Positions 23,287 to 31,679 are shown, counted from the first letter of the stretch. The stretch: DNA of 64,000 nt from Clostridiales bacterium FE2011 (GCA_017569305.1 CP069418.1:2976001-3040000); one strand, 5' to 3'. Program-made: numbers and translations. Notes: a model not told the origin generated them from the letters alone.

Positions 23287-24054
23287 TTATTTCAGGGGCT
23301 TCCGGGCAATGATCAGGTACCGGTGAGTGGTTCCGTCAATACTGCCTTTTTTCTCCAGCTGTGCCTGCATCCGCAGCAGACGGTCAAAGCAGCTGTCCAC
23401 AGAGAAACCGGGGAACTCCCACTCAATGATACGGGCAAACCAGACAAAGGCGCCCACGTCATAGAAGCGGATCTGTCCATAGTGTTCTTCCGCCCTGACG
23501 ATCTCGAAACCGGCCTGCTCGAAAGCGCTCTGCTGTACTGAAAGGTGAAGACCGGAAGTGGGATCCGCTGTATCAGGGAATATCATCCGCACCAGGTCCA
23601 GGTCATTCCGGTTACCAACCTGCTGGGTGATAAACAGTCCGCCGGGCTTCAGCACCCGGTACAGCTCTTCAGGACAAAGATCCCCGTGACGGTTGATGAC
23701 CAGATCAAAGGAGCTGTCCCCAAATGGAAGATGAGCTGGGTCAGAGCATTCCCTCATGTCAATTCCCAGGGGAATCAGCTTTTCCTGGCACAGCTTCACG
23801 TTGGGCGGGAAGCCTTCGGTTGCCGCGGTGTTCTCATAGGGATGTCCCAAGGAAAGAAGGAATTCACCGCCGCCGGTGTCATAGTCCAGGAGCTTCATAT
23901 CCTTCTTCAGGTACTGACGGACAAGACTGTCGTAGTCCCAGGGGATATCATGTTCCTCTTCGTACTTATCGGCGATGTGGGAAAAGTCCCAGCCGTGAAT
24001 GTGGGCGATGGCTTCTTCCTGTTTCCAGAGTTCTTTTAATTCCTGATGATTCAT
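23287..24054 (-). CDS. Class I SAM-dependent methyltransferase under leader-peptide control
   Basis: The 255-residue protein has the Rossmann methyltransferase pattern: LLDYDTGGGEFLLSLG (motif I, about residues 54-69), DLVINRHGDLCPEELYRVLK (motif IV region) and LKPGGLFITQQVG. The substrate is not identifiable; it lacks the N-terminal zinc knuckle of RlmA. ATG 24054 has AAGGA ten bases upstream. The 185 bases in front hold an extended -10 promoter, a 24-codon leader frame with a strong ribosome site and alternative RNA stems that include the Shine-Dalgarno. That layout suggests induction by ribosome stalling, as for antibiotic-resistance methyltransferases. Confidence 0.85.
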   Translation of the reverse strand: MNHQELKELWKQEEAIAHIHGWDFSHIADKYEEEHDIPWDYDSLVRQYLKKDMKLLDYDTGGGEFLLSLGHPYENTAATEGFPPNVKLCQEKLIPLGIDMRECSDPAHLPFGDSSFDLVINRHGDLCPEELYRVLKPGGLFITQQVGNRNDLDLVRMIFPDTADPTSGLHLSVQQSAFEQAGFEIVRAEEHYGQIRFYDVGAFVWFARIIEWEFPGFSVDSCFDRLLRMQAQLEKKGSIDGTTHRYLIIARKPLK

Positions 24055-24065
24055 TATTCTGCGTT

Positions 24066-24179
24066 CCTTTCTTTTTATGATTGATATCGGGAAGAAAGGT
24101 GCAGTTCCTGACAACAGATTCTGTTACTGCCTGTTTACTCGGTGCAACCTGCTGTCAGTTTTAAAGAACTGCACCGAGT
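24066..24179 (-). promoter_or_regulatory. Candidate translational attenuator
   Basis: In the transcript, segment 1 (24166-24179) can pair with segment 2 (24137-24146; ten bases, ACTCGGTGCA/TGCACCGAGT). Alternatively segment 1 pairs with segment 4 (24098-24107; ten bases, GGTGCAGTTC/GAACTGCACC), stacked on segment 3 with 3' (24149-24158 with 24108-24117; ten pairs, one G-U). The Shine-Dalgarno AAGAAAGG (24066-24073) pairs perfectly with 24092-24099, which overlaps segment 4 by two bases. The stems are mutually exclusive. Confidence 0.65.
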
Positions 24180-24198
24180 TGTTATCTCGCATCCTCAT
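24124..24198 (-). CDS. 24-residue leader peptide, MRMR start
   Basis: The frame reads MRMRDNNSVQFFKTDSRL and ends HRVNRQ before TAA. GGAGG is six bases before the ATG, better than the site of the methyltransferase itself. It begins with Arg-Met-Arg right after the first Met, matching the Arg/Lys-X-Arg/Lys pattern at which macrolides are known to stall ribosomes (as in ErmDL, MRLR). Its codons cover segments 1, 3 and 2 of the attenuator. It is 69 bases upstream of the methyltransferase. Confidence 0.65.
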   Translation of the reverse strand: MRMRDNNSVQFFKTDSRLHRVNRQ

Positions 24199-24237
24199 TG
24201 GTTACCTCCTGTCATGTTTTACAAACACAACATGGAA

Positions 24238-24246
24238 ATTATAGCA
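24238..24246 (-). promoter_or_regulatory. Extended -10 promoter of the leader/methyltransferase transcript
   Basis: The minus strand reads TGCTATAAT, a perfect extended -10 element, about 40 bases before the leader ATG; the -35 region is weak. Confidence 0.65.
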
Positions 24247-24281
24247 CAATCACATTCAGGAGAGAAACTGTTTAATGAAGA

Positions 24282-24313
24282 ATAAGAAAACCTCCCTTCA
24301 CCGGGAAGGGAGG
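24282..24313 (-). terminator. Antiporter gene terminator
   Basis: CCTCCCTTC (24291-24299) pairs with GAAGGGAGG (24305-24313); on the minus strand it is followed by TTTTCTTATT. It lies just after the antiporter stop. Confidence 0.85.
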
Positions 24314-24322
24314 CTGAGAATC

Positions 24323-25639
24323 TTATTTGTCGAAAGCCGGGGGAACAGGCTTCGTGATCTCCTGCAGGCGGCGCTGGCGGCGGGTGAGCATATCAGGAGA
24401 TTTGGCCTGAATGTCACCGGCTTTGGTCAGGGCCCACTTGGTGAGGGAAGGACCAACCAGTTCATAGATCAGCACGGAGAACAAGACGATGTTCCGGATC
24501 AGGGTGCCTTCTGCACCGCCGAGAACCCGGTAGGCTGTGCTGCACATTCCCAGGGCAACACCGGCCTGGGGCAGCAGGGTGATACCCAGCCATTTCCGGA
24601 CAGTTTCGGGGCTCTTCGCCAGGGAGGAAGACCAGTGGGCACCGAGGATCTTACCCATGGAACGGAAGAGAATATAAACCACACCGATCAGTACCACAGA
24701 GAGATCCGCAAAGACGCTGAAATCCAACGCCGCACCGCTGAGTACGAAGAACAGGGTGATGGCCGGGCCGGACCAGCGGTCCGCCTGCAGCATCAGGTCC
24801 TCGCTGAGGGGGCAGAAGTTGCAGAAGATGGTGCCGAGCATCATGCAGACCAGCAGGGAGGAGAAACCGAAGGTGAAAGGACCGATCGGGATCTTCAGCT
24901 GGCTGACGGCGACGGTGAGCACCACGCTGCCGACGATCAGGGCATTACGGTTGCGGTGGGAGTGGAAGAAACGCTCCAGCCAGGTAAGACCCATGCCCAC
25001 CAGGCCGCCGAAGACAATGGAAAGGATAACCTCCATGAGCGGTTCAATGATCAGCGCTGCAATATGGGTGGTACCGTTTTTCATGGACTGGGCGATACCG
25101 AAGGAAACAGCGAAAATCACCAGGCCGACGGCGTCATCCAGGGCGACGACGGGCAGCAGGACGTCCGTAACCGGACCCTTGGCCTTGTACTGACGGACAA
25201 CCATCAGGGTGGCGGCAGGAGCGGTTGCGGCGGCGATGGCGCCCAGGGTGATGGCTACCGGCATGGGCAGGAGGTCCGGCATGATGAAGTGCAGGGCGAC
25301 CAGGGCGATATCCACACAAATGGTGGCAACCACGGCCTGCAGGATACCGATGATGGTAGCCTGCTTTCCGGTCTGCTTCAGAGCAGACAGACGGAATTCA
25401 TGACCAATGGCAAAGGCGATGAAGCCCAGGGCCACGTCAGAGATCATAGACAGGGAGTCCACCTGATCCGCGGTGTTGAAGCCCAGGCAGGGCACCCCCA
25501 GACGACCGAGCACGCAGGGTCCGATCAGGATACCGGCTACCAGATAGGCGGTAACGTCCGGCAGGCGGAATTTGACAAAAAGCCGTGTCATCAGCAGACC
25601 GGCAAAGAGGGCAAGAGCAAGCAGCAAAAGTGTCTGCAT
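24323..25639 (-). CDS. Cation:proton antiporter (CPA2 family)
   Basis: The 438-residue protein has about twelve membrane helices and the CPA2 Na+/H+ or K+/H+ exchanger layout. The ion-binding motif is visible as VALDDAVGLVIFAVSF (two adjacent Asp near residues 178-179), and the N-terminus DVTAYLVAGILIGPCVLGRL is typical. It regulates cytoplasmic pH or Na+/K+. There is no C-terminal TrkA-N or USP domain. It stands alone between the attenuator-controlled methyltransferase and the hairpin-rich gap before fprA. Confidence 0.92.
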   Translation of the reverse strand: MQTLLLLALALFAGLLMTRLFVKFRLPDVTAYLVAGILIGPCVLGRLGVPCLGFNTADQVDSLSMISDVALGFIAFAIGHEFRLSALKQTGKQATIIGILQAVVATICVDIALVALHFIMPDLLPMPVAITLGAIAAATAPAATLMVVRQYKAKGPVTDVLLPVVALDDAVGLVIFAVSFGIAQSMKNGTTHIAALIIEPLMEVILSIVFGGLVGMGLTWLERFFHSHRNRNALIVGSVVLTVAVSQLKIPIGPFTFGFSSLLVCMMLGTIFCNFCPLSEDLMLQADRWSGPAITLFFVLSGAALDFSVFADLSVVLIGVVYILFRSMGKILGAHWSSSLAKSPETVRKWLGITLLPQAGVALGMCSTAYRVLGGAEGTLIRNIVLFSVLIYELVGPSLTKWALTKAGDIQAKSPDMLTRRQRRLQEITKPVPPAFDK

Positions 25640-25741
25640 AAAAGGCTACGCTTCCTTTCAGAAATCCATTGCGTGTCAAATCGTACGCCGACGAATTGTA
25701 TCACCAAATCAGGAAAATCTCAATGATTTTTCTGATTTGGC

Positions 25742-25936
25742 ACTAAATGAATACTTAAAACTTAAAACTGAAGACTTAAAAATGGTGGAGGGAACAGATT
25801 CCGGAGGAATCTGTTCCTTTGATTTAATGCGTCTTCGACGTATTAAGGGATTTCTCGACTTCGCTCGAAATGACACAATGGGACGGCTTTGCCGACCCAT
25901 TATGAGCCAAACTATTTGCTCAACGATGTGTTGAGC
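25742..25936. repeat. String of five hairpins in the antiporter-fprA gap
   Basis: After the dispersed-repeat lead (ACTTAAAACTTAAAACTGAA, AATGGTGGAG) come consecutive stem-loops: GGAACAGATTCC with 25806-25817, TTAATGCGTC with 25837-25846, TCGACTTCGCTCGA at 25854-25867, AATGGGACGGC/GCCGACCCATT at 25877-25901, and GCTCAAC/GTTGAGC at 25918-25936. Nothing codes here. The second module (GCGTCTTCGACGTATTAAGGGA) recurs in variant form at 57439-57461. Confidence 0.75.
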
Positions 25937-25956
25937 CATTCAGTCAATGATAATAA

Positions 25957-25985
25957 TTGTCCGGGGTGAGGACTTGTGGTAGAAT
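25957..25985 (+). promoter_or_regulatory. fprA promoter
   Basis: TTGTCC (25957-25962) and TAGAAT (25980-25985) are 17 bases apart, 33 bases before the start codon. Confidence 0.65.
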
Positions 25986-26018
25986 TATATAAGATTGAAA
26001 CCGGGAGGATAATACAAG

Positions 26019-27182
26019 ATGAATGTGACAAAGGATATCCGTTATATCGGGGTGAACGATCATGAGATCGACCTGTTTGAGGGAATGTACATCGTGCCGG
26101 AAGGTATGGCGTACAATTCTTATGTGATCCTGGACGAAAAGGTGGCCGTGATGGATACGGCTGACCGGCACTTTGTGCAGAAGTGGCTGGGCAATCTGGA
26201 AGCTGCGCTGGAAGGCAGGAAGCCTGACTATCTGATCGTCCAGCACATGGAGCCGGATCATTCCTCCGGTATCGCCGCTTTTATGGAAGCGTATCCGGAA
26301 GCCAAGGTGGTTGCGACAGCCAAGGCCTTTACGATGATGAAGAACTTCACAGGTACGGATTATACCGGCCGTGGTATTGTGGTGAAGGAAGGGGACAAGC
26401 TGGAACTGGGCAGCCATGTGCTGACATTTGTGACTGCGCCCATGGTCCACTGGCCTGAAGTCATGTTCACCTATGACAGCACAGACAAGGTGCTGTTTTC
26501 CGCGGATGCCTTTGGCAAGTTCGGCGCGCTGGACGCGGAGGACGAAGAAGGCTGGGCCTGCGAAGCCCGCCGGTATTACTTCGGCATCGTGGGCAAGTAC
26601 GGTGCACAGGTACAGGCAGTGCTGAAGAAGGCTGCGGCCCTGGATATCCAGATCATCTGCCCGCTGCATGGACCGGTACTGAATGAGAATCTCGGCTACT
26701 ACCTGGACCTGTACAACACCTGGTCCTCCTACGGCGTGGAAACCGAGGGTGTTGCTGTATTCTACACCTCCGTGTACGGCCATACGAAAGAGGCGGCCGA
26801 ATTCATGGCGGCGAAGCTGCAGGAACTGGGCTGCCCGAAGGTGGCCATCAGCGACCTGGCCCGGGACGACATGGCGGAAGCAGTGGAGGACGCTTTCCGG
26901 TACGGAAAGATCGTGCTGGCTACCACAACCTATAACGCTGATGTGTTCCCCTTCATGAGGGAGTTCATTGAGCACCTGACGGAACGGAACTACCAGAACC
27001 GGAAGATCGGCTTCATTGAGAACGGCAGCTGGGCCCCGACGGCAGCGAAAGTGATGAAAGGCATGCTGGAAGGCTGTAAGAACACAACGTTCGCGGAGAC
27101 AGAGGTGAAGATCCTGTCCGCCATGACGGAAGAGAATAAGACGCAAATCGAACAGCTGGCGAAAGAAATGATTAATTCATAA
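26019..27182 (+). CDS. fprA: A-type flavoprotein / flavodiiron protein (O2 or NO reductase)
   Basis: The 387-residue protein joins a metallo-beta-lactamase-like diiron domain (about 1-245) with a flavodoxin domain (about 250-387). Diiron ligands are visible in VQHMEPDHSSG (H-x-E-x-D-H), APMVHWPEVM, FSADAFG and CPLHGPVL. The FMN site is VFYTSVYGHTKEAA. Such proteins reduce O2 to water (or NO to N2O) and protect anaerobes; the electron donor would be a rubredoxin elsewhere. A GGGAGG site precedes the ATG. The last codons and stop lie inside a dispersed intergenic repeat. Confidence 0.95.
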   Translation: MNVTKDIRYIGVNDHEIDLFEGMYIVPEGMAYNSYVILDEKVAVMDTADRHFVQKWLGNLEAALEGRKPDYLIVQHMEPDHSSGIAAFMEAYPEAKVVATAKAFTMMKNFTGTDYTGRGIVVKEGDKLELGSHVLTFVTAPMVHWPEVMFTYDSTDKVLFSADAFGKFGALDAEDEEGWACEARRYYFGIVGKYGAQVQAVLKKAAALDIQIICPLHGPVLNENLGYYLDLYNTWSSYGVETEGVAVFYTSVYGHTKEAAEFMAAKLQELGCPKVAISDLARDDMAEAVEDAFRYGKIVLATTTYNADVFPFMREFIEHLTERNYQNRKIGFIENGSWAPTAAKVMKGMLEGCKNTTFAETEVKILSAMTEENKTQIEQLAKEMINS

Positions 27183-27294
27183 TTCTGCGATCGCTGTTAC
27201 CAAAGTTCTTACAGAACTTTGACAGCTGTAGCATAGCAGTTGTTACCCAAATCATAGATTTGGACAACTGCTCAACAATTCATAATTCATAATT
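27174..27294. repeat. Covarying intergenic repeat R1 (about 120 bp)
   Basis: Bounded by AATTCATAATT words, it holds two composite hairpins. The first is GCTGT-TAC-CAAAGTTCT...AGAACTTTG-ACAGC. The second is GCAGTTGT...CCAAATC-ATA-GATTTGG...ACAACTGC. Its homologue R2 is at 57319-57438 with compensatory changes. R1 supplies the stop codon of fprA. Confidence 0.85.
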
Positions 27295-27314
27295 ATGGAT
27301 GCTTGAAGCATACA

Positions 27315-27348
27315 AAAAAGGCCCATCGATGAATCGATGGGCCTTTTT
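27315..27348. terminator. Bidirectional terminator between fprA and carB
   Basis: AAAAAGGCCCATCG (27315-27328) pairs perfectly with 27335-27348; A run on one side, T run on the other. Confidence 0.92.
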
Positions 27349-27359
27349 GTTGTTGATGA

Positions 27360-30300
27360 TTAGCGTCTCATGTGGTTGATGTCGACAAGCTCGGTATTCT
27401 GCAGGGTAAAGCGGGAACCGAGGATATCCATCAGGGCGTTGGCGGTGTCCAGTGAGGTCATGCAGGGGATACCCAGAACCATGGCCTTGCGGTGGAGAAC
27501 GGTGTAGTCACCCACAGTGTCGTCCTTGACAGCACCGGTATAGATGATGTAGTTCACGGAGCCGTTTTCCATCAGGCCGATGATCTCATCGCTGATCTTC
27601 GGGTCAGCAACGGGAGTCACGTGGATGCCGACGGCAGAAATGGCCCGGGCGGTATCCTTGGTGGCATAGACGCTGATGCCCTGATCGTAGCAGCGCTTAG
27701 CTACGGCAATGGCATCCGGGAAGTCCTCGTCTTCAACGGACAGAAGCACGCCGGTGTGATCCTTTTCACGGGCGGTGGGCAGATGGAAGCCGGCAGCGGA
27801 CAGGCCTTTGAACAACGCTTCTGCCTTGGTGATGCCGATGCCCAGCACTTCACCGGTGGACTTCATTTCCGGTCCGAGGATGGAGTCAGCGTCGTTCAGC
27901 TTCTCAAAGGAGAAGACCGGTACCTTGATGGCACAGTAGGGCGGGACGGGATAGAGCCCGGTACCGTAGCCCAGATCCTTCAGCGGCTCGTCCAGCATGA
28001 CGCGGGAAGCGAGATCCACCATGGGAACGCCGGTAACCTTTGAAATATAGGGGATTGTCCGGGAAGCCCTGGGATTCACTTCGATGACGTACAGTTCATT
28101 GTCATAGATCAGGTACTGGATATTCACCAGGCCTTTGGTGCCCAGTGCGAGGGCAAGCTTGGTGGAGATATCACAGATCTTCTCCTGGAACTTCTCGGTC
28201 AGGTTGAAGGGCGGATAAACGGCGATGGAGTCACCGCTGTGAACACCGGCACGTTCAATATGTTCCATGATGCCGGGGATCAGCACATCCTTGCCGTCGG
28301 AGATAACGTCCACTTCCAGCTCAATGCCGGGCAGATACTGGTCTACCAGCACCGGGTTTTCGATGCCGCCGGAGAGAATCCGGGTCATGTAGTCCACGGT
28401 ATGTTTCCGGCTGCGGGAGATGGTCATGTTCTGGCCGCCGATCACGTAGGAGGGACGCAGCAGAACGGGATAGCCCAGGCCTTCCGCGGCGGCAACGGCC
28501 TCTTCCATGGTGCGGACGCCCATGCCGCGGGGACGGCGGATGCTGAACTGCTCCAGCAGGGCGTCGAACCGCTCACGGTCTTCAGCGATATCAATGGATT
28601 CAGCACTGGTGCCCAGGATGCGGATGCCCTGGGAATCCAGGAACTGGGTCAGCTTGATGGCGGTCTGGCCGCCGAAGGCTACCACGACACCGACGGGCTT
28701 TTCCACCTCGATGACGTTCATGACGTCTTCCGGAGTGAGAGGCTCGAAGTACAGGCGGTCCGCGGTGTCATAGTCGGTGGAGACGGTCTCCGGGTTATTG
28801 TTGATGATGACCACATCATAGCCGATGCGGCGCAGGGTCCACACACAGTGGACGGAGGAGTAGTCGAACTCGATACCCTGGCCGATCCGGATGGGACCGG
28901 AACCAAGCACGATGACAACAGGACGGCCGGAACGCTTCAGGCTGCGGGACTCGCAGGCCTTGTCCGTGCAGGAGTAGAAGTAAGGTGTTTCTGCGGCAAA
29001 CTCAGCACCGCAGGTATCAACCATTTTGTAGCTCATCTTCCAGCCGGGGACTTCCTTCGCACCGGTGATCCGCATGATGGCTTTGTCCGGATAGCCCATT
29101 TTCTTGAAGGTTTCATAGTCGCCGGGCTGCAGGCCCTTGCCTTCGGTCCGCATTTCCAGTTCAGCCATGGCGCGGAGCCGGTAGAGGAAGAACCGGTCGA
29201 TCTTTGTGATTTCAAAAATCTCGTCCACGGTCATACCCTGCTTCAGGGCTTCAAAGACGGTGAAGAGACGGCGGTCATCCTGGCGGGCCAGGCGATCCCG
29301 GATGGGTTCGTCCGTCAGGGGAAGCGCGTTCAGCGTATCCAGGGAGATTTCCGCACCGCGGACAGCCTTCATCAGGGCTTCCTCGAAGCGCTGGCCGATG
29401 GCCATGACTTCGCCGGTGGCCTTCATCTGGGTGCCCAGGCGGCGGGAGGAACCATAGAACTTATCAAAGGGCCACTTCGGGAACTTGACGACCACATAGT
29501 CGACGGTGGGCTCGAAGCAGGCGCAGGTTTTGCCGGTGATATCGTTGGCGATCTCGTCCAGGGAATAGCCCAGGGCAAGGCGGGTTGTGATCTTGGCGAT
29601 CGGATAGCCGGTAGCCTTGCTGGCCAGGGCGGAGGAACGGCTGACACGGGGATTGACCTCGATGACCGCGTATTCGAAGGAATCAGGATTCAGGGCAAAC
29701 TGGCAGTTGCAGCCGCCGACGATGCCGATGGCGCTGATGATATCCAGCGACGCGGTCCGGAGCATCTGGTACTCTTTATCGGACAGGGTCAGGGCAGGCG
29801 CCACAACCACGCTGTCACCGGTATGAATACCTACGGGGTCCACGTTTTCCATGGAGCAGACGGCGATGACGTTGCCCTGGGCGTCCCGCATGGTTTCAAA
29901 CTCAATTTCCTTCCAGCCGGAGATGCACTTCTCCACCAGAATCTGGGTAATGGGGGAAGCGTCAAGGCCTGCACGGGCGATGACGCGCATTTCTTCTTCA
30001 TTGGCCGCAATACCGCCGCCGCTGCCGCCCAGGGTATAGGCGGGACGGACGATGACGGGGTAACCAATCTCATTGGCCCATTTCAGGGCGTCTTCCATGT
30101 TCTCCGCAATGCCGGAAGGCACGCAGGGCTGACCAGCCTTCAGCATGGTTTCCCGGAAACGCTCACGGTCTTCCGCCCGCTCGATAGCTTCAATAGGAGA
30201 ACCCAGCAGACGAACACCAAATTCTTCCAAGGTGCCGTCGCGGCTCAGCTGCATGGCCAGGGTCAGACCGGTCTGACCGCCGAGACCGGCGATCAGTCCG

Positions 30301-30551
30301 TCCGGACGTTCCTTTTCGATAACCCGGCGGACAGTGGCCGCGTTCAGCGGCTCCAGGTAGATTTCATCCGCCAGATGCTGGTCGGTCATGATGGTGGCGG
30401 GGTTGGAGTTCACCAGCACCACGTTGATGCCTTCCGCTTTCAGCACGCGGCAGGCCTGGGCACCGGCGTAGTCAAATTCAGCAGCCTGGCCGATGACGAT
30501 GGGGCCGGAACCGATGACCAGAACCTTTTTGATTGAACTGTCCTTAGGCAT
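27360..30551 (-). CDS. carB: Carbamoyl-phosphate synthase large subunit
   Basis: CarB makes carbamoyl phosphate from bicarbonate, ATP and ammonia delivered by CarA, for arginine and pyrimidine synthesis. The 1063-residue product has the duplicated ATP-grasp layout: the first half starts KVLVIGSGPIVIGQAAEFDY, and the second half repeats it as VIVLGSGPIRIGQGIEFDYS at about residue 555. ENVDPVGIHTGDS and the C-terminal MGS-like regulatory domain (KDHTGVLLSVEDEDFPDAIA) are also visible. ATG 30551 has GGAGG eight bases upstream. It overlaps carA by eight bases and is the last gene of the arginine cluster. Confidence 0.98.
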   Translation of the reverse strand: MPKDSSIKKVLVIGSGPIVIGQAAEFDYAGAQACRVLKAEGINVVLVNSNPATIMTDQHLADEIYLEPLNAATVRRVIEKERPDGLIAGLGGQTGLTLAMQLSRDGTLEEFGVRLLGSPIEAIERAEDRERFRETMLKAGQPCVPSGIAENMEDALKWANEIGYPVIVRPAYTLGGSGGGIAANEEEMRVIARAGLDASPITQILVEKCISGWKEIEFETMRDAQGNVIAVCSMENVDPVGIHTGDSVVVAPALTLSDKEYQMLRTASLDIISAIGIVGGCNCQFALNPDSFEYAVIEVNPRVSRSSALASKATGYPIAKITTRLALGYSLDEIANDITGKTCACFEPTVDYVVVKFPKWPFDKFYGSSRRLGTQMKATGEVMAIGQRFEEALMKAVRGAEISLDTLNALPLTDEPIRDRLARQDDRRLFTVFEALKQGMTVDEIFEITKIDRFFLYRLRAMAELEMRTEGKGLQPGDYETFKKMGYPDKAIMRITGAKEVPGWKMSYKMVDTCGAEFAAETPYFYSCTDKACESRSLKRSGRPVVIVLGSGPIRIGQGIEFDYSSVHCVWTLRRIGYDVVIINNNPETVSTDYDTADRLYFEPLTPEDVMNVIEVEKPVGVVVAFGGQTAIKLTQFLDSQGIRILGTSAESIDIAEDRERFDALLEQFSIRRPRGMGVRTMEEAVAAAEGLGYPVLLRPSYVIGGQNMTISRSRKHTVDYMTRILSGGIENPVLVDQYLPGIELEVDVISDGKDVLIPGIMEHIERAGVHSGDSIAVYPPFNLTEKFQEKICDISTKLALALGTKGLVNIQYLIYDNELYVIEVNPRASRTIPYISKVTGVPMVDLASRVMLDEPLKDLGYGTGLYPVPPYCAIKVPVFSFEKLNDADSILGPEMKSTGEVLGIGITKAEALFKGLSAAGFHLPTAREKDHTGVLLSVEDEDFPDAIAVAKRCYDQGISVYATKDTARAISAVGIHVTPVADPKISDEIIGLMENGSVNYIIYTGAVKDDTVGDYTVLHRKAMVLGIPCMTSLDTANALMDILGSRFTLQNTELVDINHMRR

Positions 30552-31614
30552 TGGCTTTTCCTCCATTCGTCATGTTTTCAACAAAGCGGTCAAACAGAAT
30601 CGCTGTATCCCGGGGGCCGGATGCGGCTTCGGGATGGAACTGGACGGTGAAGCATTTCAGGTCCGGATAATCCATGCCTTCGCAGCTTCCGTCATTGGCG
30701 TTCCGGAAGGATTCGGTACCGATGCCCTTCAGGGAATCCGCCACGACCGCGTAACCGTGGTTCTGGGAAGTGATATAGGTACGGCCGGCAGCCAGGTCGC
30801 GCACGGGCTGATTGCCGCCGCGGTGGCCGTATTTCAGCTTGATGGTGTCTCCGCCAAGGGCAAGGGCAGCCAGCTGGTGGCCGAGGCAGATGCCGAAGAC
30901 AGGCAGTTTGCCGATCAGCTTTTTGAGTTCGCCAATGCAGAAAGTGTTTTCCTTCGGATCTCCGGGACCGTTGGACAGCATGATACCGTCCGGATCGGAG
31001 GCCAGGATGGTTTCGGCGGTAGTGCGGGCAGGCCACACCGTAACGGAGCAGCCGCGCTTCTGCAGGCTGCGGATGATATTGTGCTTGGCTCCGTAATCGA
31101 TCAGGGCGACACGGCAGATTTCCTTACCTTCGGCAGGGAAGGATTCTTTCACGGCTTCCGTGACGGAATCCACGGCATCTTTCACTGTGAAATTCCTGAT
31201 CTCGCTGAGATCCGACGGGATCTCGTCGCAGATCATGGCGTTCATGACGCCCTCTTCCCGGGTGATGCGGACGATCTCACGGGTGTCCACGCCGCACAGG
31301 CCGGGGATGCCTTTGGCCACCAGGTATTCATTCAGCGGATAGGCAGAGCGGAAGTTGGAAGGTGTGTCGCACAGTTCACGGACGATATAGCCGAACAGTT
31401 CGCTGTGCCCTTCAAAGTCTTCCTCGATTACGCCGTAGTTGCCGATCAGGGGGAAGGTCTGGGTGACGATCTGACCGTAATAACTGGGGTCCGTCAGGGT
31501 TTCCAGGTAGCCTTCCATACCGGTAGTGAAAACCAGTTCACCGATCCGATCGATGTGCGCGCCGATGCGGCGGCCTTCAAAGACGGTTCCGTTTGCAAGC
31601 ACAAGATAAGCCAT
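30544..31614 (-). CDS. carA: Carbamoyl-phosphate synthase small subunit (glutaminase)
   Basis: CarA hydrolyses glutamine and channels ammonia to CarB. The 356-residue protein has the small-subunit N-terminal domain (LVLANGTVFEGRRIGAHIDR) and a class I glutamine amidotransferase domain with the nucleophile elbow VFGICLGHQLAALALGG (Cys near residue 237) and the His-Glu dyad in VQFHPEAASGP. AAGGAG lies eight bases before the ATG. The 70-base spacer between argD and carA holds tandem CCTCCTA repeats in the transcript. Confidence 0.98.
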   Translation of the reverse strand: MAYLVLANGTVFEGRRIGAHIDRIGELVFTTGMEGYLETLTDPSYYGQIVTQTFPLIGNYGVIEEDFEGHSELFGYIVRELCDTPSNFRSAYPLNEYLVAKGIPGLCGVDTREIVRITREEGVMNAMICDEIPSDLSEIRNFTVKDAVDSVTEAVKESFPAEGKEICRVALIDYGAKHNIIRSLQKRGCSVTVWPARTTAETILASDPDGIMLSNGPGDPKENTFCIGELKKLIGKLPVFGICLGHQLAALALGGDTIKLKYGHRGGNQPVRDLAAGRTYITSQNHGYAVVADSLKGIGTESFRNANDGSCEGMDYPDLKCFTVQFHPEAASGPRDTAILFDRFVENMTNGGKANA

Positions 31615-31637
31615 AGTTCAAACTCCTTAGGTATAAA

Positions 31638-31679
31638 GTAGGAGGTAGTTACAAGGTAGGAGGTAGGAGGTAGGAGGTA
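31638..31679. repeat. Short tandem repeats in the argD-carA spacer
   Basis: Three exact copies of GTAGGAG are in tandem (31656-31676), with a fourth at 31638-31644. In the transcript they read CTCCTAC, so they contain CCUCC, the complement of a Shine-Dalgarno site. Confidence 0.85.

Noticed and set aside
23287..24054. Calling the methyltransferase RlmA or Erm
   Set aside because: It lacks the RlmA zinc knuckle and the Erm rRNA-dimethylase motifs. Only the regulatory layout, not the protein, resembles resistance methyltransferases.
24275..25726. A 483-codon plus-strand frame across the antiporter gene
   Set aside because: The minus-strand antiporter has a clear CPA2 ion-binding motif and membrane helices; the plus-strand frame is its hydrophilic shadow.
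28239..30536. A 765-codon open frame opposite carB
   Set aside because: carB is certain on the minus strand. The antisense protein is low-complexity-like (rich in Gly, Ala, Asp and His) without homology.
31638..31679. CRISPR-like short repeats
   Set aside because: The units are 7 bases in direct contact with no spacers, and no cas genes exist in the window.
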